The notes: generated from the sequence alone by a model not told the origin. A DNA stretch of 64,000 nucleotides from Sphaerotilus microaerophilus (GCF_023734135.1 NZ_AP025730.1:3100001-3164000); one strand, 5' to 3'; shown: positions 32,072 through 41,902, numbered from the stretch's first letter. Numbers and translations are program-made.

Positions 32072-35052
32072 ACCTCGGGCGTGTAGCAGGCCAGCTTGGG
32101 CAGGTAGGTATCCCACTCCGCTGCGCTGAACGGCCGGTCGGCACGCTGGCACAGCGCCTGCACCAGCAGCGCGCTGCGCGTGGTGCCCAGCTTGGCGCCG
32201 CTGGCCGCGCTGTCGGGTGACAGCAGCGCCATCGCCGCCGCCGCGTCGAGCCGGCGCAGCGCCCGCCACAGGGCGTTGTAGACGGCCGGCTGCGCCGCAT
32301 CGTCGGCATCGTGCGGCGTCCAGCGCCAGGCCTTGACGGCCAGCATCGCGGCCAGGTCAGGCGGCTGGCCGGGCCGGGCGGCACCGGCCAGCAGCGGGGC
32401 CACGGCGGCGTCCATCTGGCCAGTGGAACGCAGGTTGTCGGTGCGCAGCTTGCGGATATCGCTGTCCAGTCCGGCGAGCTTCCAGGTCGCGGACGACACC
32501 TCCTGCTGGAGCTTGGACACTTGCTTGCGCAGATCCTCGATCCGAGCCAGCTGGCGTTGGTTGGCTTGCTCCTGATGTGCAATCTCGGCCAGCAGCTCGG
32601 TGCGGCGGCGCTCGGCCTGGGCCACTGCGGCGCGCAGGGCCACCTGGCGCTGCTGCAGGGCGCGCTGCACCGACGCCAGCCGGGCCAGTTCCTGTCGCAG
32701 CAACTCGCGCTGCGTCTCCAGCAGGCGGTTGGCCTGCTGCAGCCAAGCCGCCTCGTCCAGCAGCCGGGCCCGGGCTTCGACCAGCGCCGCCAGCTCGCGG
32801 GCCAGCGCGTCGATGCGGCGGCGCAGCGCGTCGGTGCTCTCGGCGTCGGGCGGGACCACCACGTCCGGGTCAAGGGCCATGACTCGCTTGGCCGGCTCCG
32901 CCCCTAACGCTGCCGCCAAGGGCGGCTCCTCTGGCACTGCCATCACCGGCGCGCAGGTCAGCGTTTCGGCGACCAGTGCCCGCAGCCGCCGCTGCACGAT
33001 CGTCAGCGCCTCGACCTGGCTGATCAGCACCTTGGCCTGCACCGCCAGCGTCGCCGGCACGCTGTCCAGTTGCATCTGGCCCCACCGCAGGTGATCGGCC
33101 TCGGCGTCTAGGTGCCGGCCGGTGGCCACCAGCGCGTCGCGCCGGGTCTCCAGCAGGCCGTACTCCAGCTTGAAGCGCGACAGCTCGACATCGAGCCCGC
33201 GGTTGGTCTCGCGCAGCCGGGCCACGTCGGCCTCCAGCGGGGCACGGCGGGCGTCCAGCGTCGCCACCTCGGCCTTCAGGCGTTCGTGCATGGCACGCAG
33301 GTCCTGCACCGCAGCCAGCTGAACCGCCTGGGCCGCCTCCGCGCTGGCACGTGCCTCGCCCAGCCGCGCCACCTCGGCCTGCAGGATGCGGTTCTGCTCG
33401 CCACGGGCCTCGGCCAATTCGGCCTGCTGGCGGGCCAGTGCCTGCTGCTGGCGCGCGTCGATCACCAGCCAGGCGATGGCCGCACCCACCAGCGCCAGGC
33501 CGCCCAACGCCGCCGCCGTGCGCCGCAGCAGGTGGGCCCGGCGGCTGCGCTGCAGGAAGGCCATGGCGCGGTCGAACTCCTCCGGTGGGTCGCCCGACCA
33601 GGCAGCGGTGGGCGCTGTGTCCTGGCGCCAGCGCCAGCCCAGCGTCAGCTCGGGTGGCCGCCACAGCCCGGCCTCGCCGGCGGCATGCTGGCGCGCGCTG
33701 CGCTGCAGCCGGCGATAGACCTCGGTGGCGCGGGCCTCCTGCTGCACCCAGCCGACCAGGCGCTGCCACAGCCGCATCAGGCTCTCGTGCGCGATGTCCA
33801 CCACGTCGTCGTCGCGCAGCGCCACGCCAGCAGCCGGCTGCAGAAAGGCCCGGCCCGGGGCGCGGAAGACGTCAATCACGCGGGCCAGCTCCTCCGGCTG
33901 CGCCGCGCAGGCCTGCCGCAGCACGCCGAAGGCGGTGGGCCGGCGCAGGCCCAGGCCGTCGTCGTTGGTGACGGTGAGCGCCTTGAACAGCCGCTCGGCA
34001 ATGCCCTGCTCGCGCGGCCCGGCCAGCTCCTTCCAGGCCAGGTCGGCATGATCGGAGAGCGCGTCGCGCAGCGTGCCGATCTTCTGGTAGTGGCGCAGGT
34101 CCAGCGGCTCGCCGGCGGCATGGTCGGCCGCCCAGGCGTCCCAGGTGCGCATCAGCGCGTGCTGCAGCACCGGCAGCTGGTCGCTGCCCGCATTGGCCTC
34201 GGCGAGCTCGCCCACCTCGTTGAGCAGGCGCACCAGCAACCGCGGTGCCACGCCCACGCCGCGCACCGCTGCCGGGCCGGTGATGGCCGCGCGCAGTGCG
34301 TCGCGCGACAGCGCCGGCACCAGGTACTGGCCGGCGTTGATCGCCTCGGGCAGGCCCTGGAAGGCCATGCACTCGCCGATGAACTCCGAGCGCATCGTCA
34401 GCACCACGTAGATCGGCGTGACCCCGGCGCCCGCTGCGCGGGGCCCGTCGGGCGTGCGCGCGGCCTCGAGCAGCAGCTTGACGAAGGCGGTGGCCTCGTC
34501 GTCGGTCTGCGGCCCATGAACGTGGCGGTGTCGGTGGCTGTCGCGGTGGCGATGGCGATGGCGGAAGCGGAACAGCTCCTCGAACTGGTCCACCACCAGC
34601 ACCAGGTTGTCACCCGGCGGCAGCGCCGCCTGGTGCACCGCGGCGGCCAGGCCCAGGCTGCTGTCGCGCAACGCCACCTCCAGCGGCAGGCGCGGCGCGG
34701 TTGCGTCAGGGGCGGCAGGCGTGTCAGGACTGGCATCGCCCAGCACGCCGGGCCTGGCCAGCGCGGCGGCCAGGTGGCCGATCGGGTCCTGGCCGGGGCC
34801 GAAGATCGCCACCCGCCAGCGGCTGCCCGCGCCCGACATGAAGCCGGCGTGCAGCGATGGCACCAGCCCACAGCGCACCAGCGAGCTCTTGCCGCTGCCC
34901 GAGGCGCCCACCACCGCCAGCAGCCGCGTCTGGCGCAGGCGCCGGCGCAGCTCGTCGGTCTCGCGCTCGCGGCCGAAGAAGCAGCTGCTGTCGTCGGGCT
35001 CGAAGGCGCGCAGCCCCGGGTAGGGGTTGGCCGGGGCGGGGTCGGCGGTCAC
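32050..35052 (-). CDS. nSTAND1-type NTPase with transmembrane segment and coiled coils
   Basis: STAND NTPase, likely the sensor and switch of a conflict system, 1000 residues. N-terminus NPYPGLRAFEPDDSSCFFGRERETDELRRRL is the nSTAND1 entry motif; Walker A GASGSGKSS (Lys55), Walker B LVLVVDQFEELF (Asp155), and the downstream helical/winged-helix region ending with DIAHESLMRLWQRL. One transmembrane segment (about 505-528) is followed by two long coiled-coil blocks (about 530-620 and 735-900) and a short C-terminal domain ending CQRADRPFSAAEWDTYLPKLACYTPEVARAC. There is no WD40 or TPR sensor. A His/Arg tract (FRHRHRHRDSHRHRHVH) is inserted just after Walker B. The GTG start overlaps the stop of the TIR gene by four bases (GTGA), so the two are translationally coupled. 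Confidence 0.82.
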   Translation of the reverse strand: MTADPAPANPYPGLRAFEPDDSSCFFGRERETDELRRRLRQTRLLAVVGASGSGKSSLVRCGLVPSLHAGFMSGAGSRWRVAIFGPGQDPIGHLAAALARPGVLGDASPDTPAAPDATAPRLPLEVALRDSSLGLAAAVHQAALPPGDNLVLVVDQFEELFRFRHRHRHRDSHRHRHVHGPQTDDEATAFVKLLLEAARTPDGPRAAGAGVTPIYVVLTMRSEFIGECMAFQGLPEAINAGQYLVPALSRDALRAAITGPAAVRGVGVAPRLLVRLLNEVGELAEANAGSDQLPVLQHALMRTWDAWAADHAAGEPLDLRHYQKIGTLRDALSDHADLAWKELAGPREQGIAERLFKALTVTNDDGLGLRRPTAFGVLRQACAAQPEELARVIDVFRAPGRAFLQPAAGVALRDDDVVDIAHESLMRLWQRLVGWVQQEARATEVYRRLQRSARQHAAGEAGLWRPPELTLGWRWRQDTAPTAAWSGDPPEEFDRAMAFLQRSRRAHLLRRTAAALGGLALVGAAIAWLVIDARQQQALARQQAELAEARGEQNRILQAEVARLGEARASAEAAQAVQLAAVQDLRAMHERLKAEVATLDARRAPLEADVARLRETNRGLDVELSRFKLEYGLLETRRDALVATGRHLDAEADHLRWGQMQLDSVPATLAVQAKVLISQVEALTIVQRRLRALVAETLTCAPVMAVPEEPPLAAALGAEPAKRVMALDPDVVVPPDAESTDALRRRIDALARELAALVEARARLLDEAAWLQQANRLLETQRELLRQELARLASVQRALQQRQVALRAAVAQAERRRTELLAEIAHQEQANQRQLARIEDLRKQVSKLQQEVSSATWKLAGLDSDIRKLRTDNLRSTGQMDAAVAPLLAGAARPGQPPDLAAMLAVKAWRWTPHDADDAAQPAVYNALWRALRRLDAAAAMALLSPDSAASGAKLGTTRSALLVQALCQRADRPFSAAEWDTYLPKLACYTPEVARACVR

Positions 35053-36566
35053 TGCGGCCCCTGCAGCGCGGTGACGAAGGCCTGCAGCGCGGCGGGCGCG
35101 AAGCCGTCGGGCATCGCGATCAGCGGCGCCTCGCGGGTCAGCAGCCGCTGCTTGGCCGGCGTGGCGGGTGGTGCGATGCAGATGCCCGAGGCCCGCAGCG
35201 GCGCGTGCCGCCCGAGGGCGGGCAGCCGCCGCAGCTCGGCCAGCTTCTGCCGCAGCCAGAGCTCGCCGCCGGCACCGTAGTACAGCAGCAGGCCGTCGCA
35301 GTCGCGCAGCTCGGTGTCGTTGAGTTCGCGCAGCTGCGACTCGTCGCCCTCGAACAGCGGCAGCACCACCTCGAAGCCCAGGCCGAACAGGTGCTCCTGC
35401 AGTGGCTGCACCGCAGCCTCGTCGTCGGCGCTGCAGACCAGGTAGATGCGCGTGGGCTGGCCGCCTGCGGCCTGTGCCGTCAGGGCGGTGGCCTGGGCGG
35501 CCCTGGCGGCCAGGGCATCCTGCGCTGCCTGCATCCGGCGCACGACCTCGGTCTTCAGGGCTTCGAAGGAGGTCTTCAGCAGGTCGGAGCCTGGGGCCGG
35601 GATCGGGTCGTCGCGCAGCGCATCGAGCAGCGCGCGCTGGCGCGCCTCGGCCGAGTCAGCATCCGGAGCCAGCCACAGCAGCCGGGCCAGGCCCTGGCCG
35701 TGGTTATGGTCATTTGCCCTGGCGCTGCTGCGGGCCTGCTCGGCGGCGATACGGGCCTGCAGCGCCTGCATCGATTCGTCGCTGCCCTCGGGCACCAGGC
35801 CCGCGGTGGCGCCCAGCAGGTGCACCGAGAGCAGCACCTGGGCCATCTGCGCGCGCACCAGCGCCTCGGCCTCGGCGGCCACCAGCGGCAGCTCCACCGT
35901 AGGCAGCACCCGCCAGCCCTGGCGCAGCAGCTCACGCCGCAGCGCGTCGTGCGGCTCGCGCAGGTCGGACGTGACGGTGGCCAGGTAGGCCGCGGGTGGT
36001 GGGGTGCCGGCGTCGGGTTGTTCCAGCTGCTTCAGCAGGTCGGCGATGTCGTAGGCCAGGTCGTTCAGCCGCACCCAGAAGTCGCGTTCGGCCTCGGCAC
36101 CGTAGACCTTGTTGAACTCCAGCGGACGCCCATTGCCCGGCTGCAGCCGGTAGAACTCGTAGCCCAGCAGCGGCTGCACCAGCGCCGGCACGCGCTGGGA
36201 ATCGACCGGCGTCTTGACGACCTTGAACACCCGCGCCTTGTGGCCCTGCACCGCGCCGCCGGACTGTGCCGCGGCCTGCCAGAAGCCGGTGAGCTCGCGC
36301 TGGCACCAGTCCGACGCGAGGTAGCGCGGCGTGAACACCGACACCAGTGCCGCCGCATGCTGGTAACGCGCGGCCAGTTCATCGCCGAACACATCGTTGC
36401 CCTGCAGCTTGGGGTCGCGCCAGATGCGCGGCGGCTTGCCCATCACCTCGCCCAGGCGCTTGCCCAGCGCGTCGGCGAAGCTGGAGATCCAACCCTCGCT
36501 GCCAGCCGTCAGCGCCTGGTTGTCCAGGTGGGCGTAGCTGATGAAAACGTCATCGCTGAATGCCAT
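35049..36566 (-). CDS. TIR domain protein with DUF4062-like and C-terminal TIR-like domains
   Basis: Predicted effector encoded upstream of and overlapping the nSTAND NTPase, 505 residues, soluble. N-terminal TIR (about 1-140: DDVFISYAHLDNQ, FADALGKRLGEVMG, AAALVSVFTPRYLASDWCQREL with Glu91 at the catalytic position). A middle segment (about 195-300) opens with AAYLATVTSDLREPHDALRREL and resembles the DUF4062 start seen in STAND-associated proteins. The C-terminal part (about 355-480: RIYLVCSADDEAAVQPLQEHLFGLGFEVVLPL in sequence, CDGLLLYYGAGGELWLRQKL) looks like a second TIR-like fold without an obvious catalytic Glu. I infer that the NTPase activates the first TIR to consume NAD+; no such activity is shown. 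First gene of a two-gene operon. Confidence 0.82.
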   Translation of the reverse strand: MAFSDDVFISYAHLDNQALTAGSEGWISSFADALGKRLGEVMGKPPRIWRDPKLQGNDVFGDELAARYQHAAALVSVFTPRYLASDWCQRELTGFWQAAAQSGGAVQGHKARVFKVVKTPVDSQRVPALVQPLLGYEFYRLQPGNGRPLEFNKVYGAEAERDFWVRLNDLAYDIADLLKQLEQPDAGTPPPAAYLATVTSDLREPHDALRRELLRQGWRVLPTVELPLVAAEAEALVRAQMAQVLLSVHLLGATAGLVPEGSDESMQALQARIAAEQARSSARANDHNHGQGLARLLWLAPDADSAEARQRALLDALRDDPIPAPGSDLLKTSFEALKTEVVRRMQAAQDALAARAAQATALTAQAAGGQPTRIYLVCSADDEAAVQPLQEHLFGLGFEVVLPLFEGDESQLRELNDTELRDCDGLLLYYGAGGELWLRQKLAELRRLPALGRHAPLRASGICIAPPATPAKQRLLTREAPLIAMPDGFAPAALQAFVTALQGPQ

Positions 36567-36772
36567 GGCCCGGCGCGCTCCAAGGGTGCGATGGGGACAG
36601 TATCACGCAACACGCGCGCTTGGTGGCCGGGCGCAGGCGTTCAGCGAAAGCTCCCGCCACCAGCAGGAAGCAGGTCGCGTTGAGTGCAGCCGTGCTCCCC
36701 CCTGACGGCGCGGCGTACCCGCCCCACCAACGGCTTCGGCAGCGCAGCGGCCACCGCCCGCCAGAGGCCCGT

Positions 36773-36882
36773 GCCTGCAGCTCATCAGGCCGGCCCGACG
36801 CCGCATCAAGCCCGGTCCACAGCGCAACAAAGCCACCCCGCAAGCCAGCTGGCAGCACCCCGCCTGATTGCAGGCCCGCGCC
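36773..36882. repeat. Diverged direct repeat, right copy
   Basis: Copy of the element at 31957-32071 in the same orientation, lying upstream of the TIR gene. On the minus strand it still encodes ...WARACNQAG..., which lines up with the last residues VARACVR of the nSTAND protein, so it may be a scar of a former gene end. The pair brackets the TIR-nSTAND operon. Confidence 0.45.
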
Positions 36883-36963
36883 CACACGCTGCAGGCAGCG
36901 GTGCTCGGCTGTCTGTTGTTGAGGAGCGGGCTTCGACACACATTCCCTGCGACGAGCACCTGC

Positions 36964-37029
36964 TCGCAGGCGCATGTCTTCGCTCTTGCGTTGACGCAGC
37001 GGCGAGACCGCCGGGGTGGTCGTGTCCAT
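36964..37029 (-). pseudogene. N-terminal remnant of a tyrosine recombinase/integrase
   Basis: An ATG at 37029 opens TPAVSPLRQRKSEDMRLR, which matches the N-terminus of a family of tyrosine-type (integron/IS91-associated) recombinases that begin TPAVSPLRQRMIEDMxxR; after about 22 residues the similarity ends in unrelated sequence. Nothing of the catalytic domain remains. It lies 185 bp from the tRNA-Pro 3' end. In the whole 647-bp stretch 36567-37213 I see only this remnant, the diverged repeat and the tRNA terminator; no intact gene. Confidence 0.5.
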
Positions 37030-37171
37030 GGTTGCAGCTCCGTTGATCAACGAGGCGGATTGCCTCGCTCGTCAACTTCGCAGAACCAGGGCGCCATGGG
37101 TCGCCGCAACCTCCCCGGAGCGCCTACCGCGCGAGCGGTTTAGTCCTCAGCCCCATCGTCGGCCACAAAGC

Positions 37172-37202
37172 AAAAAGCCCGGTGTCTTGTGAACACCGGG
37201 CA
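37172..37202 (-). terminator. Rho-independent terminator of tRNA-Pro
   Basis: Stem GCCCGGTGT/ACACCGGGC with a 7-base loop, followed on the minus strand by TTTTTG. Located 12 bases after the tRNA-Pro CCA. Confidence 0.85.
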
Positions 37203-37213
37203 TTGCCGTTCTT

Positions 37214-37291
<78 letters not shown>

Positions 37292-37302
37292 CTGAGCCTT
37301 GC

Positions 37303-37332
37303 ATTATAGGGGCGGGAAAATAGTCGTGTCCA
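37303..37332 (-). promoter_or_regulatory. Sigma-70 promoter of tRNA-Pro
   Basis: Minus strand TGGACA (37327-37332), 18-base spacer, TATAAT (37303-37308, perfect). The predicted start is about 6 bases before the tRNA. It lies between the merR stop and the tRNA. Confidence 0.75.
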
Positions 37333-37356
37333 GCAAATTGATGTGTTCCTGCAACA

Positions 37357-37893
37357 TCAGAACCCGGCGTCCAGCAGGGCGCGGATGGAAAGCAGTTCGT
37401 CTCGCAGACTGCGCGCGGGCGCAACGCTCAGAACCGCATCCACGGGGCGTTGTTGCAGCGCGGCGGTGGATGTGGCAACAGCCGCGCTGCCGCGCATTTC
37501 GGGCACCTGATCGATGGCGAGGATCGACACGGTCGGTACCGGGAGGTCCATGCTCCGATCCGGCTCGAGGTCGAACTCGGCGTTGCCCAGTCCCGGTGCC
37601 TGGTCGGTCCAGTCGTCCCCGTCGAGTGCGCTGGCGGGCCCCAGTTCCGTCAGACGATTGCGCGCGCCGCTGATCGTGAAGCCCTGCTCGTAGAGCAGGT
37701 CGCGGATGCGGCGGATCAGCAACACCTCGTGGTGCTGATAGTACCGGCGGTTGCCGCGCCGCTTCATGGGGCGCAGTTGTGTGAACTCCTGCTCCCAGTA
37801 CCTGAGCACGTAGGGCTTGACGCCGCACAGTTCGCTGACTTCACCGATCGTGAAGTAGCGCTTGGGCGGGATGGCCGGGAGGGAGTTTTCCAT
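37357..37893 (-). CDS. MerR family transcriptional regulator
   Basis: DNA-binding protein of 178 residues. N-terminal MerR helix-turn-helix and wing: RYFTIGEVSELCGVKPYVLRYWEQEF, then LRPMKRRGNRRYYQHHEVLLIRRIRDLLYEQGFTISGARNRL (about 12-82). The C-terminal half is acidic and low in conserved features, with no Cys cluster for metals. It follows ihfA by 35 bp as the last gene of the thrS-to-ihfA cluster, a conserved neighbourhood in Burkholderiales. The ligand and targets are unknown. Confidence 0.88.
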   Translation of the reverse strand: MENSLPAIPPKRYFTIGEVSELCGVKPYVLRYWEQEFTQLRPMKRRGNRRYYQHHEVLLIRRIRDLLYEQGFTISGARNRLTELGPASALDGDDWTDQAPGLGNAEFDLEPDRSMDLPVPTVSILAIDQVPEMRGSAAVATSTAALQQRPVDAVLSVAPARSLRDELLSIRALLDAGF

Positions 37894-37928
37894 TGGAAAT
37901 CAATGGGTTCGAGCAGTCAGCTTTGACT

Positions 37929-38291
37929 TTACTCGAACTCTCCAGGCGGTGGCGCCTCGCCCTGTACGACGGCCTTGAGTTTGTGGCTCGCGTGAAACGT
38001 GACCACGTTGCGTGCGTCGATGGGGATCGCCTCGCCCGTACGAGGGTTGCGCCCGGGGCGTGGTGCCTTGCGCCGTACCTGGAAGTTGCCGAAGCCGGAG
38101 AGCTTGACATCCTCTCCGCGCACGAGGGCTTCATGCACATACTGGAAGAAGGCCTCGACCATGTCCTTGGACTCACGCTTGTTCAGGCCGAGCCGCTCGA
38201 AGAGCAGCTCGGCCAGCTCGGCCTTGGTCAGCGTCGGGGTCTCGAGGCTCGGCAGGATCACGGATTCCATGCGGGTCGACCGATCGTCCAT
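37929..38291 (-). CDS. ihfA: Integration host factor subunit alpha
   Basis: DNA-bending HU/IHF-family subunit that pairs with IHF-beta in recombination, replication and transcription. 120 residues: [36 protein letters not shown], then [44 protein letters not shown], where the [14 protein letters not shown] arm with its Pro intercalates into DNA. Slightly longer than the E. coli 99 residues owing to an N-terminal extension and an acidic tail. The start may be 38291 or the in-frame ATG at 38270 (MESVILP). Downstream of pheT by 32 bp, as in E. coli. Confidence 0.95.
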   Translation of the reverse strand: MDDRSTRMESVILPSLETPTLTKAELAELLFERLGLNKRESKDMVEAFFQYVHEALVRGEDVKLSGFGNFQVRRKAPRPGRNPRTGEAIPIDARNVVTFHASHKLKAVVQGEAPPPGEFE

Positions 38292-38323
38292 GGTGGTGAC
38301 TCTTCTCTCGCGCTCGCGGCGGC

Positions 38324-40825
38324 TCAGCCGCCGCGCAGACGCGCCCCGACAGCCTGTTGGGCGGCATCGAGGACGGCGCGAACCACCTCGTCGCTGCGCT
38401 CGTCGGTCAGCGCAGCCCGCTCGTCGAGCAGCTCGAGACGGATCGCCAAGCTGCGCTCATCGGCACCCAGGCTGTTACTTGCGGCAGCGGCCGCATTCGT
38501 GGCGTTGGGGCGATAGACATCGAAAAGCCGCGCACCGCGCAGCACACCGCCCGTTGGCGCCGCCAGGATGGCGGACATCAAGGCATCGTGACGCACGTCT
38601 TCGCGCACGATCAGCGCGATGTCGCGGGTCACGACCTGCTGCTTGGGGACCGGGACATAGGCTGGCACGTCACGTGCGAGCAAGGCGGGCACGTCCAGCT
38701 CGAAGACCACCGGTGCGCCATGGCCCACCGGCAGCTCGTAGGCCTGGCACCAGCGCGGGTGCAGTTCGCCGACGTGGCCAATGACCTGGCCGTCCAGTTC
38801 GACACGTGCGCAGCGGCCCGGGTGCATCGCCGGGTGGCTGTCGGCCACGAAGCGGGCGGCGCGCGGCGCCAGCAGGGTCTCGATGTCGCCCTTGACGTCG
38901 AAGAAGTCCACTGGACGCTCGCTCACACCCCACTGCTGGCCATCGGCCGGTCCCCATGCCAGGCCGCCCAGGCGCAGCGGCTGGTGCACGCCGACCACGC
39001 TGTGCTCGGAGGTCGGCACCGACGCGTCGCGCATGAAGACCCGGCCCAGTTCGAATACCCGCACGCGGTTGGCGCGGCGGGCCTGGTTGTGGCGCAGCAC
39101 CTGGATCAGGCTGCCGATCAGGCTGGATCGCATCACCGCCAGCGGGGCGGCGATGGGGTTGAGCAGGCGGATGGGTTGCTCGTTGCCGGCCAGCTCGCGC
39201 TCCCAGCGCTCCTCGACGAAGCTGAAGTTGATCGTTTCCTGGTAGCCCAGCGCGGCCACCTGCCGGCGCACGGCGTGGCTGCTGCGCTGCGACTCGGGGC
39301 GCACGCGCGAGGTCACCGGGGCCTGTGGCGGCACGAGCGGCAGCTGATCGAATCCGATGATGCGGATCACGTCCTCGATCAGGTCTTCCTCGATCTGCAG
39401 GTCGAAGCGCCAGCTTGGCGGGGTGACGGTCAGCACGCCGGGAGCCTCTTCGACCTGGAGACCCAGGCGTTGCAGCACCTCGACGCACTGCGCCTGGCTG
39501 ACCGGCATGCCGATCACCTTGCTGGCGCGCTCGACGCGCAGGCGCACCGGGGCGCGCTGGGGCAGGCGGGTGACCTGGTCATCGACGGGGCCGACCACGG
39601 TGGTGGCATTGCCGCAGATCTGCAGGATCAGCGCGGTGATGTGCTCGATGTGCTCGACCGTGAGGGCAGCATCGACGCCGCGCTCGAAGCGGTGGCCGGC
39701 GTCGGTCGAGAAGTTGAAGCGGCGCGAGCGCCCGGCCACGGCCTCGGGCCACCAGAAGGCGGCCTCGACGTAGACGTTGCGCGTGTCGTCGCCCACGGCG
39801 GTGGCGTCGCCACCCATGATGCCGGCCAGCGACTCGACCGTCTGGCTGCCGGCGTGGGCGTCGGCAATCACGCCGACCTGCTCGTCCAGCGTGATCGTGT
39901 TGCCATTGAGCAGCTTGAGGGTTTCACCGGCACGGCCCCAGCGCACCACCAAGCCACCGTGGATCTTGTCCAGGTCGAAGATGTGGGTGGGCCGGCCGAA
40001 CTCGAACATCACGTAGTTGGAGATGTCCACCAGCGCGCTGACCGAGCGCTGCCCGCAGCGGGCCAGCCGATCGACCATCCACTGCGGCGTCGGCGCCTTG
40101 GGGTCGATGCCCTTGACCACGCGGCCGGAGAAGCGCCCGCACAGGTCCGGGGCCTCGATGCGCACCGGCAGCTTGGTGTCGAGCTGAGGCTGCACCGGGG
40201 GGATGGCGGGCGACTTGAGTGGCGCGCCGGTCAGGGCGGCCACCTCGCGGGCGACGCCGTACACGCTCAGGCAGTGGCCCAGGTTGGGCGTGAGCTTGAG
40301 GGTGAAGAGGGTGTCGTCGAGCTTCAGGAACTCGCGGATGTCCTGACCGACCGGTGCGTCGGCCGGCAGCTCCAGCAGGCCGCCGTGGTCCTCGGACAGC
40401 TTGAGCTCGCGCGCGGAGCAGAGCATGCCGAAGCTCTCGACGCCGCGCAGCTTGCCCTTGCCGATCACGAACGGCTTGCCGTCTCCATTGGCCGGGTCCG
40501 CAGGAGGCAGCTCGGCGCCCACCGTGGCCAGCGGCACCTTGATGCCGGCGCGCGCATTGGGGGCGCCGCAGACGATCTGCAGCGGACCGTCCTTGCCGTC
40601 CATCTTGAAATGAGGGCCGGCATCGACCGTGCACACGCGCAGCCGATCGGCGTTGGGGTGCTGGTCGGCAGTGAGGATCTCGGCCACCACGATGCCGCTG
40701 AACGGCGGCGCCACCGGGCGCAGCTCCTCGACTTCCATGCCGGACATCGTCAGCAGGTCGGCCAGCGCCTGGGTGCTCAGGTCAGGGTTGCAGAACTCGC
40801 GCAACCACGATTCGGGGAATTGCAT
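38324..40825 (-). CDS. pheT: Phenylalanyl-tRNA synthetase beta subunit
   Basis: Beta chain of the (alpha-beta)2 PheRS: editing of mischarged Tyr-tRNA and binding of tRNA. 833 residues: N-terminal [35 protein letters not shown], tRNA-binding EMAP-like domain (about 40-160, [41 protein letters not shown] in sequence), B3/B4 editing domain, B5 domain, core domain and C-terminal ferredoxin-like anticodon domain (about 735-833). AGGAA precedes the ATG at 40825. It follows pheS by 33 bp and overlaps nothing. Confidence 0.96.
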   Translation of the reverse strand: MQFPESWLREFCNPDLSTQALADLLTMSGMEVEELRPVAPPFSGIVVAEILTADQHPNADRLRVCTVDAGPHFKMDGKDGPLQIVCGAPNARAGIKVPLATVGAELPPADPANGDGKPFVIGKGKLRGVESFGMLCSARELKLSEDHGGLLELPADAPVGQDIREFLKLDDTLFTLKLTPNLGHCLSVYGVAREVAALTGAPLKSPAIPPVQPQLDTKLPVRIEAPDLCGRFSGRVVKGIDPKAPTPQWMVDRLARCGQRSVSALVDISNYVMFEFGRPTHIFDLDKIHGGLVVRWGRAGETLKLLNGNTITLDEQVGVIADAHAGSQTVESLAGIMGGDATAVGDDTRNVYVEAAFWWPEAVAGRSRRFNFSTDAGHRFERGVDAALTVEHIEHITALILQICGNATTVVGPVDDQVTRLPQRAPVRLRVERASKVIGMPVSQAQCVEVLQRLGLQVEEAPGVLTVTPPSWRFDLQIEEDLIEDVIRIIGFDQLPLVPPQAPVTSRVRPESQRSSHAVRRQVAALGYQETINFSFVEERWERELAGNEQPIRLLNPIAAPLAVMRSSLIGSLIQVLRHNQARRANRVRVFELGRVFMRDASVPTSEHSVVGVHQPLRLGGLAWGPADGQQWGVSERPVDFFDVKGDIETLLAPRAARFVADSHPAMHPGRCARVELDGQVIGHVGELHPRWCQAYELPVGHGAPVVFELDVPALLARDVPAYVPVPKQQVVTRDIALIVREDVRHDALMSAILAAPTGGVLRGARLFDVYRPNATNAAAAASNSLGADERSLAIRLELLDERAALTDERSDEVVRAVLDAAQQAVGARLRGG

Positions 40826-40858
40826 CTCTTCGTTCCTGGAACAGGGGTCGGCGGGCGT

Positions 40859-41902
40859 TTACTGGAACTGGCTGAGGAAGCGCAGGTCGCCGTCGAAGAA
40901 CAGGCGCAGGTCGTTGACGCCGTAGCGCAGCATCGTCAGCCGGTCCGGGCCCATGCCGAAGGCAAAGCCGATGTAGCGTTCCGGGTCGAGGCCGAAGTTG
41001 CGCACCACGTTGGGGTGCACCTGACCGGAGCCGGCCACCTCCAGCCAGCGGCCCTTCAGCGGGCCGTGAGCGAAGGCGATGTCCACCTCGGCCGAGGGTT
41101 CCGTGAACGGGAAGAACGACGGGCGGAAACGCAGCTGCAGGTCGTCGGTCTCGAAGAAGGTGCGGAAGAAGTCGGTGAAGACCGCCTTCAGGTCCTTGAA
41201 CGACACGTTCTCGCCGATCCACAGGCCTTCGCACTGGTGGAACATGGGCGAGTGGGTGGCGTCGGAGTCGACGCGATAGGTCCGGCCCGGCGCGATCACG
41301 CGGATCTCGGGCATCGGGTCCATCCCCGCGTGCCGGGCGGCGTGCACACGGGAGTAGCGCACCTGCATCGGTGAGGTGTGCGGGCGCAGGCACAGCGGGC
41401 GGCCCGCTTCGTCGTTCATGTCGACGTAGAAAGTGTCCTGCATCGAACGTGCCGGGTGATTCTCCGGGTTGTTCAGGGCGGTGAAGCTGTACCAGTCTGT
41501 CTCGATCTCGGGGCCGTCGGCCACGTCGAAGCCCATTGAGGCGAAGATCTGCTCGATGCGCTCCAGCGTGCGCGATACCGGATGCAGGCCGCCCATGCCG
41601 CGCTGGCGGCCGGGCAGCGTCACGTCGAGCGCCTCGGCCCTGAGCTGGGCTTCGAGCTGGGCGGCGGCCAGGGCCTCGCGGCGCTCGGTCAATGCGGCTT
41701 CGATGCGGCGCTTGGTCTCGTTGATGGCCGCGCCGCGGGTCTTCTTCTCTTCGGGCGACAGCGCAGCCATGCCCTTGAGCAGTTCGGTCACACGCCCGGA
41801 CTTGCCGGTGTAACGCGCCTTGGCATCTTCCAGCTGGGCCGGCGTGACGGCGGCGGCAAAGTCGGCCGACGCAGCCTGGACCAGTTCTTCGAGATCGTTC
41901 AT
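40859..41902 (-). CDS. pheS: Phenylalanyl-tRNA synthetase alpha subunit
   Basis: Catalytic class II subunit of PheRS. 347 residues: N-terminal coiled-coil (about 1-85, [36 protein letters not shown] in sequence), motif 1 ([19 protein letters not shown]), motif 2 ([21 protein letters not shown]), FEP-type motif ([17 protein letters not shown]) and motif 3 ([24 protein letters not shown]). The ATG at 41902 is the family start; the frame extends further upstream through the terminator hairpin, but that extension is not family-like. A strong terminator or attenuator lies in the 129-bp gap from rplT. Confidence 0.96.
   Translation of the reverse strand: MNDLEELVQAASADFAAAVTPAQLEDAKARYTGKSGRVTELLKGMAALSPEEKKTRGAAINETKRRIEAALTERREALAAAQLEAQLRAEALDVTLPGRQRGMGGLHPVSRTLERIEQIFASMGFDVADGPEIETDWYSFTALNNPENHPARSMQDTFYVDMNDEAGRPLCLRPHTSPMQVRYSRVHAARHAGMDPMPEIRVIAPGRTYRVDSDATHSPMFHQCEGLWIGENVSFKDLKAVFTDFFRTFFETDDLQLRFRPSFFPFTEPSAEVDIAFAHGPLKGRWLEVAGSGQVHPNVVRNFGLDPERYIGFAFGMGPDRLTMLRYGVNDLRLFFDGDLRFLSQFQ

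Noticed and set aside
28616..35280. Antisense frames across the TIR-WD40 (28616-32269) and nSTAND (33112-35280) genes
   Set aside because: No domain content; composition is that of reverse-complemented Ala/Arg/Glu-rich coding sequence.
31957..36882. Reading the two diverged repeats as integron attC sites
   Set aside because: The required core-site pair (RYYYAAC and GTTRRRY) with an imperfect palindrome between is not visible.
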